Assembly (NCBI GenBank): GCA_042408875.1 | Contig: JBHOQS010000019.1 | Location: forward strand, 62,001 to 126,000 | Reading direction: 5' to 3' | Length of the DNA stretch: 64,000 bases | Source: JBHOQS01 sp042408875 | Lineage (GTDB): Bacteria > Chloroflexota > UBA11872 > JBHOQS01 | Shown here: positions 1 to 7,912 of the stretch, piece after piece | Layout of the letters: each line of letters starts with the position of its first letter | How positions within the stretch are numbered: position 1 is the first letter of the stretch | Translations under genes and position numbers: made by a program | The notes under the pieces: model-generated | The model's database searches: none | The model's input: the letters and a program-made list of their open reading frames with translations, nothing else | Told to the model about the DNA's origin: nothing

Positions 1-866
1 TACATGGCTTCTTCGGTATGTGCAGCCATATGCGGTGTGACGATCACGTTCCCCAGCCGAAAGAGTGGGTGATCTGCCGGGGGCGGCTCCTCCGCAAACA
101 CATCCAGTGCGGCGCCAGCCAGCCGCCCAGCAACCAAGGCATCGTAGAGCGCCTGCTCGTCAATCACGCCACCGCGCGCAGTGTTGATGAGATAGGCACC
201 GGGCTTCATCCATCCAAGCTGCTCGGCTCTCAGGAGGCCCCGCGTCGCTGGCGTGAGCGGCACGTGGAGGGTCACAACGTCTGAGCGCGAGAGTAGTGAG
301 CGCAAGTCCGGGGCGAGCTCGATCCCCAGCGCGGCTGCCTGCTCAGGCGACACCACCGGGTCAAGCCCGATCACCTGCATGGCGAGTGCAGTACGGAACA
401 TCTCAGCGACCCGCCTGCCGATCCTGCCAAGCCCGATGATGCCAACCGTCTTACCGGCAAGCTCCATCCCGAAGAGTTCATTCCGCGCAGCAAAGTGTCC
501 CGCGCGCAGCGCCCGATCACCAGGCAGGATGCGCTTTGCTAGCGCGAGCATGAAGCCCAGTACATGCTCTGCCACAGACTCGGCGTTGGCTTCGGGGGTG
601 AACACCACCGGGATGCCGCGCCGGGTGCACGCCTCCAGGTCCACGCTGTCAACGCCAACGCCGTGGCGGCCAACTACTTGTAGCTTCGGCGCAGCTTCCA
701 CCATCTCAGCCGGAAAACGAGTGATCCGTAACACGACCGCGTCCGCGTCCTGGATCACCGCGCGCAGCGTTCCCGGATCGGAGGAGGCCGGGCGAACCAC
801 GTCACCGGCCTGCTTGAGGATACGAATACCCTCCGGATGGATCGGCTCTGTCACAACGATCTTCAC
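1..866 (-). CDS. D-2-hydroxyacid dehydrogenase, PGDH-like (C-terminus cut by window edge)
   Basis: NAD-dependent oxidation of a D-2-hydroxyacid, most like D-3-phosphoglycerate dehydrogenase. Translating the minus strand gives an N-terminal substrate-binding half, then a Rossmann motif GIIGLGRIG, then the catalytic motifs NTARGGVIDE, ALDVFAEEPP and TPHMAAHTEEA with the catalytic His. At least 288 residues are present and no stop is reached before base 1. The start is the GTG at 866-864, with GGGAG about 10 bases upstream. A nearby ATG at 898 is out of frame. It is divergent from the acyltransferase gene. The substrate cannot be fixed from sequence: phosphoglycerate, glyoxylate or another hydroxyacid are possible. 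The neighbouring sugar-acid genes leave a catabolic role open. Confidence 0.88.
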   Translation of the reverse strand, partial: MKIVVTEPIHPEGIRILKQAGDVVRPASSDPGTLRAVIQDADAVVLRITRFPAEMVEAAPKLQVVGRHGVGVDSVDLEACTRRGIPVVFTPEANAESVAEHVLGFMLALAKRILPGDRALRAGHFAARNELFGMELAGKTVGIIGLGRIGRRVAEMFRTALAMQVIGLDPVVSPEQAAALGIELAPDLRSLLSRSDVVTLHVPLTPATRGLLRAEQLGWMKPGAYLINTARGGVIDEQALYDALVAGRLAGAALDVFAEEPPPADHPLFRLGNVIVTPHMAAHTEEAM

Positions 867-870
867 CTTG

Positions 871-923
871 GTGCTCCCTGACGTGTGCTCCCTGACATAT
901 ACTACCGGCGTATACTACCAGGG
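871..923. repeat. Two short tandem duplications in a divergent promoter region
   Basis: GTGCTCCCTGAC occurs at 871-882 and again at 885-896. It is followed by a 13-base near-duplication starting TATACTACC at 898 and 911. Each copy of the second repeat carries a TATACT that could serve as a -10 box for the rightward acyltransferase gene. The duplication also copies a GGGAG on the minus strand next to the dehydrogenase start. Confidence 0.6.
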
Positions 924-1011
924 GAAGGGCCTTCGGCGTACGCTGGTCTGGCCAGCGGCGCGATTATACGCAAGGAGGGGCTTGCCGTGAAAGGATCTTG
1001 CCGCGTAAGAG

Positions 1012-1689
1012 GTGGGGACTGTGATCACTGAGCAGCGTGGCCTGCCGTCTGAGCTACGCACGCAGATACCGACCTATAACAACCTTATTCTGCGTATTTC
1101 CCGGCTGATTGGCGAGCGCTACTTCGAGTGGTACCACCGCATCGAGTGCACCGGGGCAGAGCGCGTGCCGCGGGCAGGGCCGCTCTTGGTCGTTGCCAAC
1201 CATGCCAGCAATCTGGACCCATTCGCTCTCTCCTACGGCATACCGCGCCCGGTGAGCTTTCTGGCCAAGCGGGAGCTCTTTGGCATTCCTGTAGTCGGCT
1301 ACCTCCTGCGCCAGTGGGGCTGCTTCCCGATCGACCGCGAGGAGGCAGACATTAGCGCGGCACGTACCAGCCTGGCTATCCTGCGCGCCGGGCTGGCGCT
1401 GGGGCTCTTCCCTGAAGGGACGCGCACCCGCACCGGCCAGCTCCAACCGTTCAAGACCGGCGTGGCCAAGATCGCTGTGCGTGCCCGCGCCCCTATTCTT
1501 CCTGTAGGGCTCCTCGGGACGTTCGAGGCGCTGCCGCCCGGGGCCCTGCTGCCGAAGCCGGCCAAGATCCGCGTCCGCTACGGCACGCCCTTTGAACTCA
1601 GTGACTATTACGACCGACGCATCAGCGACGACGACGCGGCGGAGGCCACCAGGCGCATCCGAGAGGCAGTCGCTCAGCTCCTGCGCTGA
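1012..1689 (+). CDS. plsC: 1-acyl-sn-glycerol-3-phosphate acyltransferase (PlsC family)
   Basis: Transfers a fatty acyl group to lysophosphatidic acid to make phosphatidic acid at the inner face of the membrane. The 225-residue protein shows the NHxxxxD catalytic motif (NHASNLD, about residue 63). It also has the FPEGTR glycerol-phosphate-binding motif near residue 133 and a proline-rich PILPVGL segment, all in the normal order and at the normal length for PlsC. The start is GTG at 1012. A second in-frame GTG at 1021, behind GGTGGGG, is about as likely. It stands alone, divergent from the hydroxyacid dehydrogenase. Paralogues can act in other acyl transfers, so lysophosphatidate is the family default and not proven. 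Confidence 0.9.
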   Translation: MGTVITEQRGLPSELRTQIPTYNNLILRISRLIGERYFEWYHRIECTGAERVPRAGPLLVVANHASNLDPFALSYGIPRPVSFLAKRELFGIPVVGYLLRQWGCFPIDREEADISAARTSLAILRAGLALGLFPEGTRTRTGQLQPFKTGVAKIAVRARAPILPVGLLGTFEALPPGALLPKPAKIRVRYGTPFELSDYYDRRISDDDAAEATRRIREAVAQLLR

Positions 1690-1738
1690 AGCGGCTCTTG
1701 TCCCTCTGCTGCTCTTCTGACCTACTCCTTGAGTTACG

Positions 1739-2947
1739 TTACTGGGCTCTCCCGGCCGGTCCGAAGGTGCCATCACGTACGCCAGCGGTTACCGCCGTGA
1801 TCCGCGGCAGGTGTTCACTAAGCAAGTCCCACGTTTGCCCACCGTCGGTTGACGCGTAGAGCTCGCCAGTGGTTGTGCCAAGGTAGATCCCTGGCGGATC
1901 AAGTGGGTCAACGGCAAGTGCATCCCGCAGGACGCCTCCATGGTGGGGGATCTTGCCACACATGCCCAGCGGCTGCCAGTGCACACCGCCATCCTGGCTG
2001 CTATAGATCTGTAGCCGTCCGTGTGGCGGCACACGGCGCTCGGCACTTTCCAGTGGGACCACCAGCACAGCACCTGTCCTGGTGACACAGATGGGAAAGC
2101 CAAACCGTCCCGGCAGCCCCTGGTCGATGCGGTACCAGGTCCACCCGCCGTCGTGTGATGCGAACACGCCCTCTCGATGCTGGAGGTAGAGCTGGCCGGG
2201 CCTCGTGGAATCGAGCGCTAGCTTGTGCACGCAGTATCCGGCGGCGGGGCCAAGGTCCCACGCCGCGGGCTCAGGCAGGCCAGCATTGCAGGGCATCCAT
2301 GTCGTGCCACCGTCGTCTGTGCGATAGACGCCCGCCACCTGCACGCCTGCCCACATCCGCTCTGGGCGAGCGGGGTCGATCACGACGCTGTGCACCCACC
2401 CGTCGCGCAGGGCAGAGACAGGCGCGACCTGGCGCATGGCTCGCGCCAGACCCTCTACCTCGTGCCACGACCTTCCACCGTCCCGGCTTGCCAGGAGGGC
2501 TGCTCCCTCCACACCCGCGTACAGGAGTTCCAGCTGCCCCGGCGGCCCAGCAGCGAGATGCCACAGCCGCCGCAGTGGCTGTCTCGTACCCGCGGTGAGT
2601 TCTGCCGCTCCAACGATATGTCGCCAGGTCCGGCCCAGGTCTTCGCTCACGTACAACGCCGGCCCCTGGTCCGCAGCCAAGATCCCTGCCCAGAACCGCA
2701 CCTTGCCGCGCTTATCAACAGTAAGATTGGCAGTATTAACAGTATTCTCAATATTGGCAGTATCGGCAATATCGGTAGTATTGTTAATATTGTTAGTACT
2801 GTCAGTAAGGACACAGCAAAGGACACAGCATACCTCTGCCGGAGCCAGGTAAGGCCCGCTCCGCTGCCAGCGGCGCCGAGTCTGATCGGACTGGAACACA
2901 AATAGGCCGCTGGCCGTGCCAGCGAGGAGATACACCTGCGCGCTCAT
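1739..2947 (-). CDS. BNR/Asp-box beta-propeller protein with an expanded low-complexity insert
   Basis: A sialidase-like or photosystem-assembly-like beta-propeller of 402 residues. Six Asp-box motifs of the form S-x-D-x-G-x-T/S-W are spread along it: SEDLGRTW, SRDGGRSW, TDDGGTTW, SHDGGWTW, SQDGGVHW and STDGGQTW. No signal peptide is evident, so it may be cytosolic. Between the first blade strand and the rest lies an Asn/Thr/Ile-rich segment (about residues 40-78) encoded by a 9-bp tandem repeat, which reads through without a stop. The family includes glycosidases and non-enzymatic binding proteins. No catalytic set can be assigned, so the biochemical role is unknown. Confidence 0.75.
   Translation of the reverse strand: MSAQVYLLAGTASGLFVFQSDQTRRRWQRSGPYLAPAEVCCVLCCVLTDSTNNINNTTDIADTANIENTVNTANLTVDKRGKVRFWAGILAADQGPALYVSEDLGRTWRHIVGAAELTAGTRQPLRRLWHLAAGPPGQLELLYAGVEGAALLASRDGGRSWHEVEGLARAMRQVAPVSALRDGWVHSVVIDPARPERMWAGVQVAGVYRTDDGGTTWMPCNAGLPEPAAWDLGPAAGYCVHKLALDSTRPGQLYLQHREGVFASHDGGWTWYRIDQGLPGRFGFPICVTRTGAVLVVPLESAERRVPPHGRLQIYSSQDGGVHWQPLGMCGKIPHHGGVLRDALAVDPLDPPGIYLGTTTGELYASTDGGQTWDLLSEHLPRITAVTAGVRDGTFGPAGRAQ
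2717..2830. repeat. In-frame 9-bp minisatellite plus a 12-bp duplication inside the Asp-box gene
   Basis: About nine or ten degenerate 9-base units lie head to tail, for example GGCAGTATT, AACAGTATT, CTCAATATT, GGCAGTATC, GGCAATATC, GGTAGTATT and GTTAATATT. They end near 2806. A perfect 12-base duplication of AAGGACACAGCA follows at 2807-2818 and 2819-2830. Both periods are multiples of three, so the host reading frame stays open. The tract is far more AT-rich than its surroundings. Confidence 0.85.
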
Positions 2948-3360
2948 CTCGCCTCAGAGTATCTGTTGGAATATTAGAATAATATCAAGGCATGGAAAGA
3001 GCCCGGGAGACCTGCGTACTGCAAGGGTCTCAGGAACACGTGACGCTTTTACCCCGCGCTCCAGGGATACCGGCCAGCCATGAACCCACGCGTGCACTTC
3101 GAAAGTCTCAAGCTCCTTGAGCGGTGCGGCCGAACAGCCGGTAACGCACCGGAGGATCGCCCTCTTCACTGCGTGCACGGTCCTGGTTCGAATACTCTTG
3201 CAAACGCAGAGCACCTCAGGTTCCAGGACAGACACTCGCGCCGCGTGTTGCCTCCGCAGTCGCAATCAGCTATGCTCCTGTAGCGTACGCTGTCTCCGCC
3301 GTCTAGCGCAACATACAACGCGGCCACGGCGTCGTGAAGGGCGACTGCAGGATACCGCCG
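2948..3360. other. 413-bp spacer without a recognisable gene
   Basis: This lies between the start of the leftward Asp-box gene and the start of the rightward AcnX gene, so it should hold two divergent promoters. No convincing -35/-10 pair, RNA gene or conserved ORF was seen. A GGTTCGAAT string at about 3185 looks like a tRNA T-loop but has no matching stem. Confidence 0.5.
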
Positions 3361-4602
3361 ATGCGCCTTACCCGCGAGGAGGAAGCTATTCTGTCCGGCG
3401 CTACTGGAGAGGCAGCGCGCCGCGCCCTCGAGATGCAACTGGAGGTGGGGGCGTTTTTCGGCGCCGAGGATTTCGTGCCGGTCAGTTCGGCCCATATCAT
3501 GGCCGAGATCGAGTCTATGGGCGAGGCCGGGCTGGCCTTCGTCGAGGAGATGGCCGCGCTGGGAGCACGGGCGTGTATCCCTGCCACATGCAATCCCCGT
3601 AGCGTGGACTTCCAGCTCTGGCGTGCACTTGGCCAGGAGGAGCGGCAGGTCGAGCTAGAACGCCGTCTCAGCCAGGCGCTGGAACAGATAGGCGTCCTGG
3701 TCGTAGATACGTGCATTAACTACCAGACAGTCCTACCGCCGCGCTTCGGCGAGCACCTGGCTTGGGGCGACACCGGCGCAGTGATCTACGCGAACAGCGT
3801 TGCCGGCGCGCGGTCCAACTTCGAGGGCGGGCCGGCGGCGCTGGCCGCGGCTATTACTGGCCGCGTGCCACGCTACGGCTACCATCTGCCTGAGCAGCGG
3901 CGCGGCACCGTGTACGTCGAGGTTCTGGATCGCCCACGGCGGCGCTCGGACTGGAGCGCGCTCGGTTGCATCGTTGGGCGGGAGGTCAATGACTACTGGC
4001 AGGTGCCAGTCCTCATAGCGCCGGATGTCCAGCCCGGTGTAGAAGACCTGAAGCACCTGGGCGCCGCGCTGGCTAGCTTCGGCTCCCTCGCCCTGTTCCA
4101 TCTAGTGGGAGTCACTCCTGAAGCGCGCACCGTTGAGGAGGCATTCGGCGGGCGGCCTCCGGACCGGCAGCTGACCGTGGAGCCGGGCGCGCTCGAGGCC
4201 ACGTATCGCTCATTCATCCCGGAGAAAGAGCAGCCTGACCTAGTGGTCTTCAGCGCGCCCCAGCTCTCGCTCCTTGAACTGCGCGACCTGGCCCGCGCCC
4301 TCCATGGCCACCGCGTGCATCCGGCGGTCCGGCTCATCGCTACGACGAACTATCACTACTACGCAGTGGCAGAGCGGCTGGGCTACGTGCGGGCCATTGA
4401 GGAGGCCGGTGGCCTGGTGGTCAGCGGCGCGTGTTTCTACCTGCTCACACCCAACGAGCTGCGCGAGCGCTTCTGCTACCGCACAATTGTAACTGATTCC
4501 GCCAAGCTGGCGAACATCATCGCAGGCTATGGTTACAATCCTGTCTTCCGACCCACCGACGTGTGCCTCCAGGCTGCGCTGACAGGGAGGCTACCGTGGT
4601 GA
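3361..4602 (+). CDS. Aconitase X (AcnX) large/catalytic subunit
   Basis: Fe-S hydro-lyase of the DUF521 family. Known members are cis-3-hydroxy-L-proline dehydratase in bacteria and mevalonate-5-phosphate dehydratase in archaea. The 413-residue product shows family landmarks: a cysteine-containing ATCNPRSVDF segment, TCINYQ, a GARSNFEGGPAAL segment and, near the end, a conserved cysteine in VSGACFYL. The ATG at 3361 follows GCAGGA. A GTG at 3334 lies in frame upstream but has no ribosome site. The stop overlaps the start of the small-subunit gene, so the two are translationally coupled. Which substrate is used is not shown. No proline-racemase-like or mevalonate genes are nearby. Confidence 0.85.
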   Translation: MRLTREEEAILSGATGEAARRALEMQLEVGAFFGAEDFVPVSSAHIMAEIESMGEAGLAFVEEMAALGARACIPATCNPRSVDFQLWRALGQEERQVELERRLSQALEQIGVLVVDTCINYQTVLPPRFGEHLAWGDTGAVIYANSVAGARSNFEGGPAALAAAITGRVPRYGYHLPEQRRGTVYVEVLDRPRRRSDWSALGCIVGREVNDYWQVPVLIAPDVQPGVEDLKHLGAALASFGSLALFHLVGVTPEARTVEEAFGGRPPDRQLTVEPGALEATYRSFIPEKEQPDLVVFSAPQLSLLELRDLARALHGHRVHPAVRLIATTNYHYYAVAERLGYVRAIEEAGGLVVSGACFYLLTPNELRERFCYRTIVTDSAKLANIIAGYGYNPVFRPTDVCLQAALTGRLPW

Positions 4603-5072
4603 ACCAGGAGCAGATCGTGTTGCGCGGCCATCCCGGCGTTGGCCCGGACATCGAGGGAGAGGCGCTGGTCTGCGCTGACAACTTCAGTGCCCGCTACGAC
4701 CTTGACCGTCGCACCGGGGTCGTCTCACGGGAGGGCCACGCCCTGTACGGGCAGCGATTGGCCGGCAAGGTGTGCGTCTTCAACACCGCCAAGGGCGGCG
4801 TCGCCACTGCCTGGGCGCTTCTCGATATGAAGAGCCGCGGGGTAGCCCCTGCTGCGCTGATCTTTCGTACGGCGAATCCGATCATGGTCCAGGGCGCTGT
4901 GCTGGCAGGCATCCCTCTGCTGGATCGCCTGGAGCCTGACCCTGTGACTGCGCTGCGCACTGGCGACTACGTGCGCGTACGGCCGCGCCTTGGCCTGGTT
5001 GAGGTTCTCCATCGCGGGACGTCCGCTGCGCGAGGTTTGCCGGGGAGCCCGCTGACGCCAGGGACCGCCTAA
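4596..5072 (+). CDS. Aconitase X small (swivel) subunit
   Basis: The swivelling domain (DUF126) that completes the AcnX active site with the large subunit. The 158-residue protein has the family's CADNFSARYDLD segment and a KGGVATAWALLDMKSRGVAP segment whose small residues line the substrate pocket. In some lineages the two parts are fused; here they are separate. The start is one of two consecutive GTG codons (4596 or 4599) that overlap the TGA of the large subunit, with GGGAGG ending at 4590. The tail after about residue 140 is not conserved in my reading. Confidence 0.85.
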   Translation: MVNQEQIVLRGHPGVGPDIEGEALVCADNFSARYDLDRRTGVVSREGHALYGQRLAGKVCVFNTAKGGVATAWALLDMKSRGVAPAALIFRTANPIMVQGAVLAGIPLLDRLEPDPVTALRTGDYVRVRPRLGLVEVLHRGTSAARGLPGSPLTPGTA

Positions 5073-5214
5073 GGCCGCATTTGAAGTATTACACCGGCGG
5101 AGTTCCACGCCCTTGACAGCCTGGCTGTCGCTGCCTAGCATACCTTCGCCTGGCAGGTGCTGCTGTGCTGAAATCGGGCAAAGAGGGCAGCGCGGCGGAG
5201 AGGAGGGAGGGCAT

Positions 5215-5724
5215 ATGAGTACCCCCAGCTTGCTGGAACTGGCGGAGCGCACACCGGATCCAGTCCTGCGCGCGGGCATCCGCCGCCATGACTTCGTGCG
5301 CGTGCGCTTCCTCGAAGCTATCGACCCGCTCACCGACGAGCAGATCCACTGGCGGCCGGGCGGCCCGCAGGCACGGCCCATCGCGCTGATCCTGGACCAC
5401 ATCGGCAGCGCGGCGACCAATTACCTGCGCAGCATCGCTGGCGAGGCCGCCACCGCCGGGCTGGGGCCATGGCAGGATCCTAACGCCCTGGAGACCTATA
5501 CCCGGCGTCCGCTGGCGTTCTACCGTGACCACATCCTAGCCGTGCACGATCGGCTGGTGGAAGCGTATCTCCAGGCCACGCCAGAGTTGCTCGCTCGAGA
5601 GATAATGCTCCGCTCAGGACGCTCGATCACTGGCGAGATGCTGCTCTTCCATGCCGCCGAGCATCTGTACTACCACACCGGGCAGATCAACTACATTACG
5701 ATGCTACCCGGCTTTCCCGGGTGA
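5215..5724 (+). CDS. DinB-family four-helix protein
   Basis: Member of the DinB/YfiT metal-binding four-helix-bundle superfamily, 169 residues. Candidate metal ligands are the His in LDHIGS and the His pair near the C-terminus (EHLYYHTGQ), matching the three-His layout of the fold. Many relatives are damage-induced or thiol-transferase proteins with unknown substrates. The ATG at 5215 follows a strong AGGAGGGAGG. It lies 142 bp after the AcnX pair and 57 bp before the epimerase gene, all in the same direction, so cotranscription is possible. No specific function can be claimed. Confidence 0.75.
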   Translation: MSTPSLLELAERTPDPVLRAGIRRHDFVRVRFLEAIDPLTDEQIHWRPGGPQARPIALILDHIGSAATNYLRSIAGEAATAGLGPWQDPNALETYTRRPLAFYRDHILAVHDRLVEAYLQATPELLAREIMLRSGRSITGEMLLFHAAEHLYYHTGQINYITMLPGFPG

Positions 5725-5781
5725 GTACCGCCCGGATCTCAGCATGGGTATGCCACTCAGCGTACGGAGGGAGGCATCGCT

Positions 5782-6645
5782 ATGGGGGCTCCAGCGAGCA
5801 AGCGTCGCGTTCTGGTGACGGGAGCGACCGGGTACATCGCCGGGCAGCTCCTGCCGGCCTTCCGCCAGCGCTACGATCTGGTGTTGCTGGACACGCGAAC
5901 CACCGATCGGGGAGGACATCCGGTAGAGGGCGTTCGGCTGGCCGATCTCCGCTCCACCGACCTCGATGCGCTGCGCCCGCACTTCGCTGGCGTTGACACC
6001 GTCGTCCATCTGGCCTACTACCGGCCGAACGGGCCGGTGGGGGCAGGGCATACCTACTACGACGAGCGGGTGAACGTGGACATGGCCTACCATGTCTACC
6101 AACTCTCGTTCGACGCCGGGGTACGCCGCGTGGTCATGGCATCGTCCAACCATGCCTGCGACTGGTACGAGCACCTGCTACGGGCGCGCAAACTAGATAT
6201 GGTATATCCGGATACCTATCCGTTGTCTGATAACTACTATGGCTGGGCGAAAATCGCCTACGAGCATCTGGGCTTCATCTTCGCCTGCGGCGCACTCGGC
6301 CGCAAAATGGGGGTGGTGCAGATCCGCATCGGCGCCCCGCGGGAGATCGTCGCCGAGCGCTTCCAGGGCAATCCGATCGGCTATAAGCGCGACCTGGGCG
6401 CCTACATCAGCCCGCGCGACCTCCAGCAGCTTTTCATAAAGTCCATCGAGGCGGAGCGCATCGACAACGAGCATGGCATCCCCTTCCAGGTCTTCTATGG
6501 CATCTCGGGTAACACGCGGGCGTTCTGGAGTATCACGAACGCCCGGCGGGTGATCGGCTACGAGCCCGAAGATGACTCGGAGGTTAAGTACGCCGACGAC
6601 ATCCGCCGCATGCTCATCGAACCCGGTCTCGGCGGGAGGCTGTAA
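5782..6645 (+). CDS. NAD-dependent epimerase/dehydratase, uronate-dehydrogenase-like
   Basis: Short-chain extended NAD(P)-binding enzyme of 287 residues. It has the Rossmann motif TGATGYIAG near the N-terminus and the active-site YYGWAK (YxxxK) near residue 153. The overall pattern, including a VVMASSNHACDWYE segment, resembles uronate dehydrogenases, which oxidise glucuronate or galacturonate to aldarolactones. It ends 4 bp before the start of an enolase-superfamily dehydratase, so the two are likely one operon for sugar-acid breakdown. The start ATG follows GGAGGGAGGC. Substrate is inferred from neighbours and family resemblance only. Confidence 0.8.
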   Translation: MGAPASKRRVLVTGATGYIAGQLLPAFRQRYDLVLLDTRTTDRGGHPVEGVRLADLRSTDLDALRPHFAGVDTVVHLAYYRPNGPVGAGHTYYDERVNVDMAYHVYQLSFDAGVRRVVMASSNHACDWYEHLLRARKLDMVYPDTYPLSDNYYGWAKIAYEHLGFIFACGALGRKMGVVQIRIGAPREIVAERFQGNPIGYKRDLGAYISPRDLQQLFIKSIEAERIDNEHGIPFQVFYGISGNTRAFWSITNARRVIGYEPEDDSEVKYADDIRRMLIEPGLGGRL

Positions 6646-6649
6646 TCTT

Positions 6650-7792
6650 ATGAAGATCACACGGATTGAGACCTTTCTGGTGCACCCTGACCACCGGAAC
6701 CTGGTCTTTGTGAAGGTGCATACCGACGAGGGCATCTACGGCATTGGGGAAGCGTACTCGTGTGGTCCCGATCGGGCCACTGAGGCGGCCATCCATGACT
6801 TTGAGGAGTGGCTGGTCGGCCGCGATCCCTTAGACATCGAGGGGCTGTGGCAATTCATGTACATCGGCTCGCGCTTTCCCGGCGGGTCGGTGGTGAACGC
6901 CGCTATCTCGGGGATCGACCATGCCCTGTGGGATATCAAGGGCAAGGCTCTGGGCGTACCGGTCTGGCAGCTCCTGGGTGGTAAAGTGCGCGACCGCGTG
7001 CGGGTGTACCAGAGCGCGGGCGGGCGCACCCCTGAGGAAATCGGCGAGCGGGCACTGGCCCTGCGCGAGCGCTACGGCTATACCGCGTTCAAGATCAGCC
7101 CGCATCCCCCAGGAAGCGAGAGCATGCCCTGGAACCGCGTCGTGCGGGAGGCTGCGGCGCGCCTGGAAGGCATCCGCAAAGCTGTGGGTGAGGATGTAGA
7201 CATCGGCGTCGATCCCCACGCCAAAATCTTCGAGCCGGTGCGTGCCCTGGAGATGGCCGAGGCGCTCAAGCCGTACACGCCCTTCTTCTTCGAGGAGCCC
7301 TTGCGTCCAGAGAACATCGATGCCCTGGCCGAGTTCAAGAAGCAGTGCCCGATACCCGTAGCGACTGGTGAGATGCTCTACACGAAGTACGAGTTCCGTG
7401 ACCTACTCGTCCGAGGCGCCGCCGATATTATCCAGCCGGATGTCTGCCTCACCGGCGGACTCTCCGAAATGAAAAAGATCGCGGCGATGGCGGAGGCATA
7501 CTACGTCACTGTGGCCCCCCACAACCCGATGGGTCCGGTGGCCACGGCGGTGAACGTGCACTTCGCCATCGCCACGCATAACTTCCTGATCCTGGAGTAC
7601 ATCCCTGACGACCAGCCGCCGCGGCGGGACCTGGTGAAAGAGCCGCTGGTGGTCAAGGATGGCTATATTGAGGCGCCCACGCGGCCTGGCCTAGGCATCG
7701 AGCTGAACGAGGAGGCGTTTGGAAAGTACCCGTACCGGAGCTGGCACCGCGGCTTCCCGTGGCGTCCGGATGGCTCGATCGGGTTCATCTAA
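6650..7792 (+). CDS. Enolase-superfamily (MR/MLE) sugar-acid dehydratase, galactonate-dehydratase-like
   Basis: Mg-dependent dehydration of a sugar acid, such as D-galactonate, to a 2-keto-3-deoxy acid. The 380-residue protein has the two-domain MR/MLE form. Metal ligands are D188 in VDPH, a Glu in FFFEEP (215/216) and E241 in ATGEML. H190 and H291 (APHNPMGP) are the acid/base residues expected of GalD-type enzymes. The start ATG at 6650 lies 4 bp after the epimerase stop, behind GGGAGG. A longer reading frame upstream overlaps the epimerase and is not needed. The exact sugar acid is unresolved, as is usual in this superfamily. Confidence 0.88.
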   Translation: MKITRIETFLVHPDHRNLVFVKVHTDEGIYGIGEAYSCGPDRATEAAIHDFEEWLVGRDPLDIEGLWQFMYIGSRFPGGSVVNAAISGIDHALWDIKGKALGVPVWQLLGGKVRDRVRVYQSAGGRTPEEIGERALALRERYGYTAFKISPHPPGSESMPWNRVVREAAARLEGIRKAVGEDVDIGVDPHAKIFEPVRALEMAEALKPYTPFFFEEPLRPENIDALAEFKKQCPIPVATGEMLYTKYEFRDLLVRGAADIIQPDVCLTGGLSEMKKIAAMAEAYYVTVAPHNPMGPVATAVNVHFAIATHNFLILEYIPDDQPPRRDLVKEPLVVKDGYIEAPTRPGLGIELNEEAFGKYPYRSWHRGFPWRPDGSIGFI

Positions 7793-7836
7793 ACTATCTC
7801 ATCTAAACTATCTATGTATAACTTCTATGTATAACT
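7786..7836. repeat. Two adjacent tandem duplications spanning a stop codon
   Basis: CATCTAAACTATCT occurs at 7786-7799 and 7800-7813, and TCTATGTATAACT at 7811-7823 and 7824-7836. The first duplication copies the TAA stop codon of the upstream dehydratase gene. The rest of the spacer to 7912 is AT-rich and unlike the coding DNA on either side. Confidence 0.85.
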
Positions 7837-7912
7837 ATCTAAGTAGAGTAGATACTGCCTCTCTACACATCATAACTGGTTACACAGGTAAACCTACCAA
7901 AAGGATCGCGCC

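Noticed and set aside
3170..3210. GGTTCGAAT string that could be a tRNA T-loop
   Set aside because: The flanking bases do not pair into a T-stem on either strand, and no acceptor or anticodon arm can be built.
7793..7912. CRISPR-like repeats in AT-rich spacers (also 61418-61860)
   Set aside because: Units are directly adjacent, 11-16 bp, with no spacers and no cas genes, so these are slippage repeats.
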